Source: Breviolum minutum Mf 1.05b.01
Taxonomy: Eukaryota > Sar > Dinophyceae > Suessiales > Symbiodiniaceae
Reading direction: 5' to 3'
DNA length: 64,000 nt
NCBI GenBank assembly: GCA_000507305.1
Contig: DF239042.1
Span: forward strand, 223,327-287,326
The notes under the pieces were generated by a model that made no database searches, was not told the DNA's origin, and saw only the letters and a program-made list of their open reading frames with translations. The translations under genes and the position numbers were made by a program. Positions 42,981-54,059 of the stretch are shown in pieces (position 1 is the first letter of the stretch; each line of letters opens with the position of its first letter).

Positions 42981-43287
42981 GTGTATTTTTTCCAGGGTGT
43001 TTTTTTGTTGGAAAAATGGCCGCAAAAACACAAAAACCCTCCTGCACCCTTGCTGCATAAATCCATTGCAAGAGAGGCAGAACCACAGAGAGCCTCGGTT
43101 CGTTGGGGATTTTGGTCTCCGCAGTTTTTATGGATGGGCAAAATGGACGAAAAAATTGGAGCAGAAATGTGAATTTCCCGAGATGTTGTAGCGTTTTTCA
43201 GATGTTTGGGTTGAAAATCAAATGATGGAAAATGCAGCTGGAAACAGACATCAAACAACTTTCCAGAGTTTCAAATGAACGAAGTGT

Positions 43288-43404
43288 ATGCACTTCTATG
43301 TCCCTCACTCTGGCCACTCTCATCCCACCACCCTCTTCATTGCTGAGGACACAGACTCTTCACCGGCTGCGGCCTGCTCTTGCGTGTACTGTGGATGAGA
43401 CTAA
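43288..43404 (+). CDS. Small plus-strand ORF with high GC3
   Basis: ATG-initiated 38-codon frame MHFYVPHSGHSHPTTLFIAE then DTDSSPAAACSCVYCG and TGA. Most third positions are C or G. It may be an exon rather than a complete gene; another plus frame is also open. No family recognised. Confidence 0.3.
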
Positions 43405-43561
43405 ACTCCTCTGGCACTTTAATTGCAGGGTGTCTAAAAATTCAAGACCTAGGTGTGGATGCTTGATGCTTATATATATATAGCAAATAACCAGGGTTTT
43501 GGTCACTACTCAATTGGTAGTGTTGTATATGATTCTTCCAAAAAGTCTTGGGTTTTTTTCG

Positions 43562-44804
43562 GCGGCAAGGCTTGGGAATCCGGAATGCCCTTTTTGAGCC
43601 GCTTCGCGAGTTCGTGGAGAAGCGGTGCCGTGTTTCCATGGCAATGGGGACCAAAAGCATGGAAAACAGTCTTCTCATCCATTCGACATTTCTAGTTTGA
43701 TTGGAAGAAACCAAAAATCTTCAACAAGTCTCGGGTACTTATACATGGCATTTCTTTGTATGACTTGTAAACCTGACAAAATTCAATCTGGCTTCGGAAC
43801 TTTTCATCAAGAACAAAACCACTGCAAACCTGCGCAAGCTCCTCCGTTGCAGTTGGCATTATCATCATTCTCTTGGCATGTGTTCTCGTGCATGTTCTCC
43901 TGTAGACATACTCCCACGTCACAATTTTCTGCCAAACACAAAGCAAATACACACTGGACTAAACACCCTTGAGCTGATCTCGAACTGCCGAACTGTCACC
44001 ACCAAAGTCTGCATTTCCCCAGGTGACGACGGATCCGTCTTCCAGAATTGCAGCAAAGGCCAAATCTGCGGCTTGAATCTGCTGGACGCACCTGAGCTGA
44101 TCTCGAACTGCCGAACTGTCGCCGCCACGGTATGCATCACCCCATGTCACGACGGATCCATCTTCCAGAATCGCAGCAAAGGCCCTTTTTGAGGCTTGAA
44201 TCTGCTGCACACCTCTGAGCTGATCTCGAACTGCCGAACTGTCACCGCCACGGTCTGCACGACCCCAGGTAACAACAGATCCATCTTCCAGAATCGCAGC
44301 AAAGGCCCCGTAATCAGTGGCCTGAATCTGTTGCACACCACTGAGCTGATCTCGAACTGCCGAACTGTCACCGCCAAAGTCTGCACGACCCCAGGTGACG
44401 ACGGATCCGTCTTCCAGAATCGCAGCAAAGGCCCCTTGTGAGGCTTGAATCTGCTGTAAACCCCTGAGCTGATCTCGAACTGCCGAACTGACACCGCCAC
44501 AGTCTGCACGACCCCAGGTAACGATTGCGCTATCCCCATGACACCACAAGGCAAAGCCGCTTGTTGTTGTTGCCACTTGTGGTTGAAGTACCAGAGCTGT
44601 AAAGCAGTCTTCGTCCTCTATCTCTGCTTCTTCTAAGGTTTGCTCGAAATCGACCAGAACTCGATTCTTGGCAGTGATAAGTTTGAGGTACTTTTTCCCA
44701 AAAGCTCGTTGGGCCTTTGTCCTTACATCTTGAACAGTGGATGAAGGCGGAAGTGTGAGAAGTTCAACATGCCCATTTGGCAAAGCTACATTTATTCTAA
44801 GCAT
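43562..44804 (-). CDS. Ubiquitin-like domain plus RCC1-type repeats, HERC-like (gene model, 3 exons)
   Basis: The first exon, 43967-44804, starts with an ATG and a ubiquitin-like domain (residues 1-75: MLRINVALPNGHVELLTLPP ... VLVDFEQTLEEAEIEDEDCF). From residue 88 it carries five tandem repeats of about 41-42 residues with AILEDGSVVTWG and GGDSSAVRDQL, like RCC1/HERC propeller blades but shorter than classic 50-60-residue blades. It ends in mid-repeat at CAAGG|GTGTTT, so repeats should continue in unseen exons. Two further exons in matching phase are 43773-43841 (ELAQVCSGFVLDEKFRSQIE FCQ, AG/GT sites) and about 43562-43673 (KTVFHAFGPHCHGNTAPLLH ELAKRLKKGIPDSQ). Such proteins are often labelled HERC2-like E3 ligases in dinoflagellates, but no HECT domain is visible here. 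Confidence 0.8.
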
Positions 44805-44809
44805 CGAGC

Positions 44810-46149
44810 TGAGACGTCCTTCGATCTTGACGACTCTTCAAAACGCAAACAATGAATCTCTACTTCACACTTTGAGCCCAAGCCATGCAAGAATAAACGA
44901 CTGGGGAACCATGCAACCCTCTACGAGACAACTTTCTTAAAGCCAACTCAAAGTCTCAAATCAAGCCATACCAAAGGGCCCTTCAAATTGTACAGTAACA
45001 GGTTGGTTAACTAAGCCAAAGCAAGGGAACAAACATCACAGGTATCGTTCGGGGTGAATTCGTATACAACAATTCACCAATTTGAATTGATATGAATTGA
45101 TACCATTTGGGAGGAATTAGTTGGTGGCTACGTGCCATTGCAATGGAAGCATCCACCATTCACCAGGATTTCATGGTTCATGTAGCAATGGTCTACCAAT
45201 CGATACTTCGTCTTTAACTGGTTGGTGGCTTACTCTTCTAGGAATCTTCCAACTACCAAATTGCCGTTCCAATCATGGTTTTGTGCGATAGCCACATTCG
45301 TTGACCAGTGTGACCACTGTTGCAAACGGGGATCTCCGTTTTATAGTGGAGAAACAATCCTGATCACTTAAATATAGCTGCTGATCATTGCTCCATGTAT
45401 GTCATTGTCATCCCAGGCCCTTTAGATGAAATGGTCATAAAGGAGATATAGAAATCTGAATCTTGGGGAGAAACAAATTCCCTTCCCATTGGGTCAATGA
45501 TCATCCTCTACTTGGATGTCCCAGGAAGTTAGTAAATGGTAAAGTCAGCTTTATGGGACTATCCGAATCTATCCCGGAAAAAAATATCATGGCCCCTCAA
45601 GACTGGAATGTTGGTTTGACGTCACAATTGCAAAAAAAGAAATTAATTTTACCAGCATAGACCCCAGATAGCAAAAACCCATTTTTGTGTTATCAATGTA
45701 GAGAAAAAATGCCCCCAACCACAGCACACTACAATGGCACCCTAATATGGCACCCTGCAATGGCACCACGTCCACTCCCCCGAAGTTGGCCGTCACCGTC
45801 CCCCCCAACCATAGCACACTACAATGGCACACCACGAAAGCACCCAGCAATGGCACCACATCCTCTGCACCCTGCAATGGCACCCTGGTGCCACGTCCAA
45901 TCCGCCAAAGTGGTTCGTCGCCCTCCCCCCCTATTGGAAGTAAGAACCCCTATCTATAGCTATCGCTATCTGGGGAAAAAGAAAGTGAATGCACAACAAA
46001 TCACTAGTAAGTACTGTGATACAGGGGCCATTGAATTACCCATTTTAGGGGATGATCAAACAATGCAAATATATGGTAGATTTGAGGGATTTCCCTTTAA
46101 TAGTGCTTTGTTTGGGTTCATAATATAATGACCCTTGTAATAGATAGAT
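44810..46149. other. Intergenic stretch
   Basis: Upstream of the UBL-RCC1 start. Holds a half copy of family C (45510-45543), a CAATGGCACC minisatellite and TTGGTGGCT-containing fragments. No exon supported. Confidence 0.45.
45731..45893. repeat. CAATGGCACC-type minisatellite
   Basis: At least five spaced copies of (G)CAATGGCACC(AC/CTG), interleaved with two copies of an ACCATAGCACACTA-like unit. Confidence 0.75.
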
Positions 46150-46296
46150 ATGTCAAGAAAGAACTCTGCCAAAGTGCGTGCTCTCGATTTTGACGACTCT
46201 GAGTTTCAGCTGCTGCAAGAAGAAAAATTAGAGGAAAACGTTGCATCAGTATATCTCATGTCAATGTCAAGTGAAAAATATAAACAGAACCAATAA
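46150..46296 (+). CDS. Small acidic ORF
   Basis: Complete 48-codon frame MSRKNSAKVRALDFDDSEFQ then LLQEEKLEENVASVYLMSMS and two stops (TAA TAA). The composition is protein-like (charged, helix-forming) and it starts with ATG. It is on the opposite strand to its neighbours; no family recognised. Confidence 0.35.
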   Translation: MSRKNSAKVRALDFDDSEFQLLQEEKLEENVASVYLMSMSSEKYKQNQ

Positions 46297-46523
46297 TAAT
46301 GAAGGAAGATCCAGTTGAGAATCAATAAGATGCTGATGTCTTCATGAAAATGCTCATTCAAATGTAATGTCGTGTTTTTTAATCACTTGTTACTAACCCT
46401 TCCATCATCCAACCCACAAAACTTCATCCAACAGGGCGTTTGGCCTGTGGGCCCTTAGGGCAACGTGCTCGCAGCAAGCCTTCAAGGCAACGCCTGGGAG
46501 GGCAAACGCCGCAACGCCGGGAG

Positions 46524-46549
46524 CTGTTGATGGTTTAGAAATCCTGTCA
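46524..46549. mobile_element. MITE family B, single end
   Basis: CTGTTGATGGTTTAGAAATC next to the donor at 46551; an isolated inverted-repeat end. Confidence 0.6.
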
Positions 46550-46550
46550 C

Positions 46551-46930
46551 CTGTCCTTCTCATAAACCTCTATTTGCCACTGGTATTGGGTGAGGGGTAG
46601 ATCCAACCCATACTGTTGATGGTTCAGAAATTCCATTCCCAACCACCGTTTGGATGTATAAAACCTTGTAAAGAATGGGAATAATCTACCAACTGCCAAC
46701 TGGTGCAGGATTTCTGAACAATCAACAGAAGGGGTTGGATCTACATTGGCAGGGCTTCCACACACGGCATGGCCGTCGCTGGTGATCAGTGTGATCATTT
46801 CATGGTCGCAGAAGTCATCGAATCCTCCAGACACAGCGAGTGACAAGGCACCAAGGGCACAAATCACTGGAATATATGTGCAGTCCATTGTCTGTGCATT
46901 TCCCAAATATGGGGAATAAAAACCATCCAT
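46551..46930 (-). CDS. Secreted or membrane protein, first two exons
   Basis: An ATG at 46930 opens exon 46745-46930 (62 codons): MDGFYSPYLGNAQTMDCTYI, PVICALGALSLAVSGGFDDF, then CDHEMITLITSDGHAVCGSP AN. Residues 18-35 are hydrophobic (signal anchor or signal peptide). The donor is AAT|GTAGAT. Exon 2 is 46551-46579 (acceptor CCAATACCAG, donor GACAG|GTGACA), reading WQIEVYEKDR, phase 0. The 165-nt intron consists almost entirely of family B copy 8. No family recognised. Confidence 0.65.
46597..46744. mobile_element. MITE family B, copy 8, with extended arms
   Basis: The core 46611-46730 has TACTGTTGATGGTTCAGAAAT ends. Additional inverted arms GTAGATCCAACCC (46597-46609) and GGGTTGGATCTAC (46732-46744) abut the exon at 46745, so the right arm supplies the GT of the splice donor on the minus strand. 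Confidence 0.8.
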
Positions 46931-47880
46931 GCTGTTAAAGTTAGTATATATTTATATCCCCAAACAAAGAAAAGGTCGCAACTCAAAGCAAAACCAAAAA
47001 AAAACACAAGTCACATTCGAAATTCCCATGATAACTCGGCTTGCGAGGTGCTGCCGTTGTTTTCGAGAAGAAGCTACCGAGACGTCCCGAAATCGTCGGG
47101 ACGTATTTCGGATGTGATTGGATCACTGGGTTGTAAATATAAATTCAGATTCAGATATATCTTATTTTATATATATCATATATACCAGGTGATTCAATGC
47201 GTGATCATGTTTAAACCCGATCCTTGGAGGTCATGAAAAACCATCCCAAAAAGGTCACGTTGGCGGAATTACCAGAAATTTATATATGTATATAATATGA
47301 TGTATATATATATACACATATTTACATCATTCACGTTCATAAACAGGGAAAGACTTACAGTAATTGAAAAAAATACATGGCATGTATATCTACATATTGC
47401 TTTCTATTGACCCTTTACTAACCCTGCCATATGCAGCTATCTGTGCCAGCCATTTATTTTGACCTTAAGGTAACTTGGGGTGAAAAAAAAAATCGGAACA
47501 AACTCGTTTGGCTCCAAATCTCTCACCCACCTGGAGGACAAATCGCTGCAAGTGCTGATGCGAGTGCCATCGCTGCAACCCAAAATTAGAAACTGCGCAA
47601 AAGGTTGGTGCCAAAACGAAAGAAAAAAAACAACGCAACGTCAAAAAACACCTTGAAGGAAATGGTTGACATTTAAATGATGGCCAAAAATTGTTGAAAG
47701 AAGCATTTCAGATAAAATCCCACCCAAAGTCGCAGCTTTAGCTCAAAGCAAAGCTGAGCCAAAAAAAGATAGTCAAGCCAACTTTGCTGAGACTGAAAAA
47801 CGAGATGTCATCATCTGCCAGCATGCTTCTATCAGATGTGATTGCCTTATATATATATATATATTTAAAATATATTTAAA
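46931..47880. other. No supported gene
   Basis: AT-rich DNA with TA microsatellites (47130-47180, 47280-47330, 47847-47885). No exon with good splice sites found. Confidence 0.45.
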
Positions 47881-47894
47881 TATATCATGTATCC

Positions 47895-48420
47895 CTGTTC
47901 AAAAAATAGTAGAGCAAAAAAATGTCTCTTCATTGGTTCAGTCGGTCTCTTTGTCGATTCGGTGACAAAAAGTTGGTAGAAAAACTTCACTATTCTAGGC
48001 AAATCCTCAAGTCTTTCAAACCCCGGTGGCTTGTAGGATAGTAAACCACCAACATGAACCACCAAATTATATACCCATTGCCTGATCTACATGGATTTAT
48101 CAAAACGTCCAAAGAAATATAGAGCAAAAGGATGAAGCATACTAGGGAGAACGGCATGAATACTACTCAGCTGAAATACATACTTCAAGACACCATTGTA
48201 TGAGAAAAGGAAACCCTGGGCCCGGCGTGCCGTTTCGAAACGGCAAATCACAAAGATAACAGTTCATCAGCGCCACACAAGAAAAAAACTGAAGGTCAAG
48301 CACGGTCGGGCACAGCACAATCTGGACGAACCGTTCAGCTGCGGCATTTTTTGTCGCTGGATGTAGCGAATGAAAATCATGAAAATTACTGGATGTTTTT
48401 TGTGAAACAGCATGGCACAC
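47895..48420 (-). CDS. Membrane-protein-like coding region (several frames)
   Basis: Three protein-like blocks on the minus strand. The first is AAERFVQIVLCPTVLDLQFF then SCVALMNCYLCDLPF (48250-48360). The second is FETARRAQGFLFSYNGVLKY then VFQLSSIHAVLPSMLHPFAL YFFGRFDKS (48100-48245). The third is PPGFERLEDLPRIVKFFYQL then FVTESTKRPTEPMKR (47925-48025). The hydrophobic, aromatic-rich character suggests a channel or transporter. Frame changes between blocks imply introns or frameshifts that I could not place. Confidence 0.45.
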
Positions 48421-48659
48421 CAAAACCACAAAAGAAGTCCTAGATCCTAGATTTGCCCAAGATTCGTGGCAATTTTTGGTGGCAAATGTCCAAAATCAAA
48501 GAAAAAAAACGACAGTTCCGTAAAATCCAAGCATTTTTCCAAGGGAAACAACAAGGTCACCATGTTTTTTTCAGAGGTTTTTTTTGTTGCCAAAAAAAAA
48601 CACAAAAAAAAAACTTCACAACTTTCTCCAGCTTCCCAGCTTCACGTATCACCATCACG

Positions 48660-48880
48660 GGAACCAAGGCATCACGGGGGATCTTAAGCACCTACTTTGG
48701 CCTGGCGGGAGTTCATCTCGGTTGAGGCGATGCGACAACATGCTATATATCCCCCGTACAAACCCGGAAAGAAACGCCAGTTCAAAAGTGATAGATGTGG
48801 TTTCCAGGGACATGTTGGTGATATTTTTTTGACAAACATGACAATCTCTATCACCCGATGGTTCGGGAAATAGTGGCACT
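48660..48880 (-). CDS. Weak coding-like region
   Basis: Minus frames such as CHVCQKNITNMSLETTSITF then ELAFLSGFVRG are open, but another frame is equally good and no splice pair was found. Confidence 0.25.
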
Positions 48881-49154
48881 TCCAAACATTTCCTAAGTGA
48901 AGATTGGCCACCATCAAGCTTTCAGGCCTGGCTATCGAATGGCTAAAAAAAGTGCACTATTCCTTACTCAATCCCCCTGCCCCACCTTTTTTTGAGGAAT
49001 TTTGTTCTTGCATAGTTTCTTTGGGTGATTTTTCTGATATACCAGTACCTTATGATTGGACATATGAGGCTGGTTCATGATGGGATCCGAAGGCGTAGAT
49101 TTGTTCAATCACAAAAAGCTGACTAGGCAAAAAAATCCCTCAAAGAACACCAAA

Positions 49155-49320
49155 CAAGCACACAAGCATGCTCTGGGTTCGTGGTCGCGCGCGGAAGGGG
49201 TCATGTAGTCGCATAAGATGGAATATGTTGTTAATCTTATCCGCTGTTTCATGGTTTTTCAGCGCATAGCGACTACGCACCCGGAAGGAACAACCATTTT
49301 CGTAGCAAAAACTCAGAGAA
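49155..49320 (-). CDS. Coding-like exon
   Basis: Minus frame FCYENGCSFRVRSRYALKNH then ETADKINNIFHLMRLHDPFR. Good composition; boundaries unknown, no family recognised. Confidence 0.4.
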
Positions 49321-49395
49321 AGAATCACTATTCACTCCCTCACATTGAAAGTCGCATGAGCAACGTTCAACAAAGCCAGTGAATGACATTACATT

Positions 49396-49490
49396 ATACT
49401 GTTTGGTTCACAGGGATCCTTGTGATGGCTTAGTTTAAGCCCTATGTAACTGGGTAGTATAATCCCAATATATATAGCAAGTAACTGGGG
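49396..49490. mobile_element. MITE family I, copy 3
   Basis: TTTGGTTCACAGGGATCC left; AACTGGGTAGTATAATCCC and CAAGTAACTGGG right, related to copies 1 and 2. Confidence 0.55.
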
Positions 49491-49620
49491 ATTTGGACAC
49501 AGCCCGCATGGTTTTCCTGTCAACGAGCTGTTACCAGAGGGTAGATCTAGAATGCTTCCCAGGTTGTGCTTTTGCCCCACGCAGGAATGAAAAGCCGCGG
49601 ATCCGTTCATCTTGCCTTTT

Positions 49621-49663
49621 TAAATGAGGATGAAACAAAAGATGTGAATGAAACCACCACCTG
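49621..49663. mobile_element. MITE family A, right-end fragment
   Basis: GATGTGAATGAAACCACCAC CTGG matches the right end only. Confidence 0.5.
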
Positions 49664-49679
49664 GAATAGATGTGCAATC

Positions 49680-50400
49680 ATCATCAATCATCTATAACTC
49701 CATCAAAAATTGAATGGGACCTTACCAACGGACCCCTAAGTAAGCTGCAAGAGCTATTAGATACTGAGTTTTAAGGGGTCCGTTCCGTGGGTCCTGTTGG
49801 AGATTTCTTGGAATAATGATTCAATTCTTCCAAAATCCTTATGTACCTTCCATACCTTCCTCCACCATTTTGCCATGAAAAAAAAGTCTTCTGAGTCCTG
49901 ACCTGTCTGATTTGTAAATCCAGCAATTCACACCAGGGTAAAAATAGATGGCACAGTTACCATGTATTGAATACATTGGTTTGTTAAGCCCTGTATTAAC
50001 CCACCTTTTGGGGTTTTGGTGATGGCCATGTACCTGGACCTATGGGGTGTTTTAGGCCACCTAAGGTCCAAGACAAAAAAAAATTGTCAATGATACACCC
50101 CCGAAGTTTAACAGCGAGTTTACCCCTCAAAAATGGTGTTTTGAAGGAAGAGACGATCCGGCTATTGGGGCCCTGTTCATGTCACAAACTTCAGGGGTTA
50201 TTTTCGCTGAACTTCGGGGGGAAAAATTTACTTCACATCTCACGAATCTCACGGGGTTCCCCAGTCCCAACCTGATGGAAAGGAATTCGTCGAAAGGTTG
50301 GATGTTTGGATGTTTGGAACCACTGAAGCTTTCCCACCAACCCAACCTAACTTTCAACCCCCTGGGAACCCGTTTGCTGCAAAAAAGAAAACATCCCCCC
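49680..50400. other. No supported gene
   Basis: Contains a G-type element (50097-50226) and a repeat of TTGGATGTTTGG; no exon with supporting splice sites. Confidence 0.4.
50097..50226. mobile_element. MITE family G, copy 2
   Basis: ACCCCCGAAGTTTAACAGCG left, CGCTGAACTTCGGGGG right: perfect short inverted ends around a palindromic interior. Confidence 0.7.
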
Positions 50401-50403
50401 CAC

Positions 50404-50451
50404 CTTCGCCGCATTCAAGCGTTGTTGCAACTCCTGAAGTGTCAAAGAAAA
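50404..50451 (-). CDS. 48-bp exon candidate
   Basis: Pyrimidine tract and CTGTGGAG acceptor, GCGAAG|GTGGGG donor, exactly 16 codons: FSLTLQELQQRLNAAK, an amphipathic helix. Confidence 0.5.
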
Positions 50452-50805
50452 CTCCACAGAGGTGGAAATTGCCCGAAACGGAAAAAAAAAGGCGCTGAGG
50501 GATTTACGGAAGGGAGAATGGACGGAAGAGGATGTGTGGAAGCATACATAAGATAAATATAAGAAGTCCATAGAAGTCCTATATTAGGTACATGATGATT
50601 GATGATACATCGGTTTGGGCCGAAAGGGTTTGACTTTGACAAAATCACCAGATGAATCTGCACACTTTTGTGATAATATCACCACGTCCTTTCTCTGACC
50701 CTACCTCTTACCCCACAGTATACTAAGATAAAAGCCTGGGCGTTAGATTTCCACATCCAAAACTTTTGATGCTGGATTTTCCTGCCTGCATCTTAAAATC
50801 CCTAC

Positions 50806-50935
50806 CCTGGAAGTCCAAGGACTATTTTCTGAATGGTATTTCCGTAAAGACTATTGTTTAGGTAGGGATTTATATATAATCAATGATTCCAGGGGACCAC
50901 ACGTTTAATGGTCTTTGACTTCCACACCTACCTTC
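50806..50935. mobile_element. MITE family J, copy 2
   Basis: ACCCTGGAAGTCCAAGGACT left, ATGGTCTTTGACTTCCA right; central AGGTAGGGATTTATA shared with copy 4. Confidence 0.75.
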
Positions 50936-51318
50936 TCCAATAGTAAATAAATACATCGATCTCTTCGATTGTCCAGCGAAAAAAAAAGAAGCCAAATTCT
51001 TCGGTGACCTCAAACTGGCAAAAAATTCATTTCAACCACAAAAAATGACTCGCAATCCGATGCGGAAGCCACCCAAAAAGCTCACCACTAGGATATAATT
51101 CCCAATATCTTTACTTCGAATTTTGAAAATCTGCTTTGAAAAAAAAACTTCAACTTTTTCCATTTTCCCCTCATCTTTGGTTTTTTTTCATCCCTAAAAA
51201 AAGGACGACACAACAAAAAAAACGCCGCTTGGCTTTGCGCCCATCATGGCGCCATGGCGCTTGCTTGCCATTGCCATTCCATGCTCGCTCGCTCCTGCAT
51301 CTCAGGTTCTTGACTCAC

Positions 51319-53878
51319 CTGTCCTGGGCTAATGCCACATTCGATGAGCTCCTACGACTCGACGGCCGAAAGGAGGCTGGTCGAAGGAGGTCCGAAACAA
51401 AATTGGGGCCACCCCGTTGTGGGTCCAAAACGGGGGGGTGGTTTTTTGGGGTTACAAATTCGGATGATGAATCCCAAGAAAAAAAGCAGAGATTCGTCCA
51501 AGTCTCCGGGAGATCAACAAAAACAGTGTGAAATATGGAAGAGATTGAAATTGTGTGTTCAAGATTGATTGCTTTCCTGGTTTGATGTTCAAGTTAACAA
51601 CTCCAAACGAAAGAAAGAAAAGGCACCATTTCCATGTGTCAAATCTCACCGTCTTTCTCACGGAAAAGCCAACAACTGCCAAAGGTTTAGTCTTAGTTCG
51701 CCGCCAAATGACGTATCCAACAGGCAGGTCCTCTTTCATTTCCTTCATCTCTGCTTCAATGGCTTTGATTTCGTCCTCCTGAAATCCACCCCGGTTTTTT
51801 CGGGACCCTTCGGCGGTCGAGAATTCAAGTCGTCTTCGTCGGACCGGACACCTGTTTCAAATAATATGTTCAATCTGATTCCGAATCACCTGTTCACAAG
51901 TTTCTTCATGTCAGTTGCTTGATCTGTTTCAAGCAAGAGGGTTTGCTTGATCTGTGCTGAAACCTTTATGTTCTTTCCATTTCAATGAAGTTCTACAATG
52001 AATTGAGAACATCCCCAAACAAAATCCGTCCGAGTTATATTGAGTCGGTGTCCCCCCAAGATTCAACAAGTCCTCATCTGCTGGTGCTTTCTCTTCCTCT
52101 TCATCTTCTTCCTCCTCGTCCTCTTCATCAACCTGGAGTGCCTTGCATGCCATAGATTGGACGTATAAAACATCAGCAAATTTCACAGGAAAGTTCAAGA
52201 TGTGTGGCAAGAATATCCCACATTTTTGGAATGTTGTCTCTTTTAAGATTCATCATTGGCAAAAAAATCATATAAGTTCATGTTTTTCACATTCTGGAAG
52301 TAGCATTTCTTTCTTGGATCTTTCGAATCAAAACATCCGCCCGCACCTTCTTGCCACCAGCTTCCTGCAGAGATTCCCAGTCGTCAAAGGTCGTCGTTTC
52401 GTGGCAGAAAAAATGACCCCCTGGAATTTTTGTACAGGAATTCACCTGGTGAGGAACCTGTTGGAACATCACCCAGGTTATCGGATGTCATGTCATGTCA
52501 CTGGTATGGTGAGTGATGGCATCTCCCAAGTAAAACATGAAGCCAATAGAAAGGATCATTTCTCAACTGAAAAAAAAAGTGGATCACAAGAGCCACGGAA
52601 AAAAAAAAAAACTTATTACGTTCCATTATACTGCTTGGTTTTTTGAGGGATCTTTATAATGGTTTATTATAATCCATCCCCTATATAACCCAACCAACCA
52701 GGTTTTTTTTGGTGGCTCACAAGAGTTTTGCTGCCAGGGACGATGTATTCCCGGCCAAACGCATCGGGGTATTCTCCTCGATGATCTTTTTCAAGAGGGT
52801 CCTATCTGCACCTGGATTTTTTTCCAATCGATTTTGAGCCACATCAACCAAGCATCAGCCCGAAACATTCAGAATCCTATAGACAATCACATTACCCAGA
52901 ATCAATCATATCAAGCTAGTCAACCTTAAATCACAATCAAATCATGAAAATGTTGAATCTCCAATCAGGCAAAACGGAGAAAAATTCAAGCGCCATCCTC
53001 CATTGAACCCAAAAAAAGTCAGGCTTTCTTTTGTCCACCGTCCAGCTCCCTCCTCAAATTTACGGATAAAAAACACACCTTGAAGTTTTGCAACCAGCAA
53101 TGCTGAAAATCCGCATGAATTTCTCTTCTAAAATCTTTTCCAAAAAGCGAAAAAATGGTGAAAAGACGAGTCTTTCAGTCTTTCAGTTTTCAGCCCTGAG
53201 AGCTTCACCACTGCCTAAGAGCATGATCAAATCACCTGCCATTTCCGCAGCAACGAGGCCAGCTTAAATTTATTAGAAGCTGATGGAATTGGAGGGTTGT
53301 CAATTTTCATATACATAGCTCCAGATGGTTCTTTTTTTGCACAGCTGTTGTACATGGATGCAAATCCTGATCTTTTGTGGAAAAAACCCTGAAATTTAGG
53401 TGAAAAATCTCCGGAAACCCATCTGAAGAATATTCATCAAATTGGATCATGTCCCCAAATAGAAAGTGAAAACAAAAAAGTCTTTGAAGCTTCACCACCT
53501 GGTCTCCTTTAGGGATCCTTGGCCATTTTTCGTCTCCGCAAGTTCACCTCGACCATCCTTGCTGACAGGATCAATGCCCTTCTCCTTACCACCAAGGACA
53601 TGGGTCCCAAGCCGATTGGAGGGGTAGATGTTGAAGCAGGAAATCGGTATTTTCCATTTCAAAAAAACATGTCTTCAAACAATAATGGCAAAAAAAAAAC
53701 TCCACTGTTCCAAGTATTAAAACTGTGTTCGTCAAAAAAAACACAACAAATCCAACAAAGTTGTACCGAAAAAACACTCCCGTTTCATTTTCCAACGCGT
53801 CTCATGGGGGCCCCCGGCAACTCCAGGTACTTTGGCATACGCTGCTACTTCCTTGCGGATCCGCTCCAAAAGTTGCCT
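51319..53878 (-). CDS. Unrecognised multi-exon gene with an acidic stretch (model)
   Basis: Well-bounded minus exons: 53831-53878 RQLLERIRKEVAAYAK; 53236-53262 LASLLRKWQ; 53079-53127 EKFMRIFSIAGCKTS; 52721-52811 ADRTLLKKIIEENTPMRLAG NTSSLAAKL; 52311-52420 GHFFCHETTTFDDWESLQEA GGKKVRADVLIRKIQE; 51650-51778 EDEIKAIEAEMKEMKEDLPV GYVIWRRTKTKPLAVVGFSV RKT; 51319-51376 SFRPSSRRSSSNVALAQD before a GTGAGT donor. Less certain are 53513-53650 (RLGTHVLGGKEKGIDPVSKD) and 52030-52145, an Asp/Glu run (VDEEDEEEEDEEEEKAPADE). FFCHETTTFDDWESL loosely recalls a WW domain. Not every join was phase-checked, and two genes could be merged here. Confidence 0.55.
52622..52705. mobile_element. MITE family I, copy 4
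   Basis: TATACTGCTTGGTTTTTTGAGG left; GGTTTATTATAATCCATCCC and ACCCAACCAACCAGG right. Confidence 0.55.
53411..53502. mobile_element. MITE family A, copy 15 (left end worn)
   Basis: Core CATCAAATTGGATCATGTCC and right end GAAGCTTCACCACCTGG. Confidence 0.65.
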
Positions 53879-53979
53879 CTAACAGGGTAACGCCAAGTGG
53901 TTTTCCAGGAACAAAACTGCCCGGGTTCGAAGTCAAGCCGACCATTGAAAAGTATAGTTTTTTTGGAATATATGGATGA

Positions 53980-54057
53980 AATAAATCCCTACTTAAACCA
54001 ATAGTCTTTATGGGAAATTGTCATTCATGAAAATAGTCCTTGGACTTCCAGGGACTG
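53980..54057. mobile_element. MITE family J, copy 3 (partial)
   Basis: TAAATCCCTACTTAAACC left and TAGTCCTTGGACTTCCAGGG right, inverse orientation to copy 2. Confidence 0.55.
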
Positions 54058-54059
54058 TT

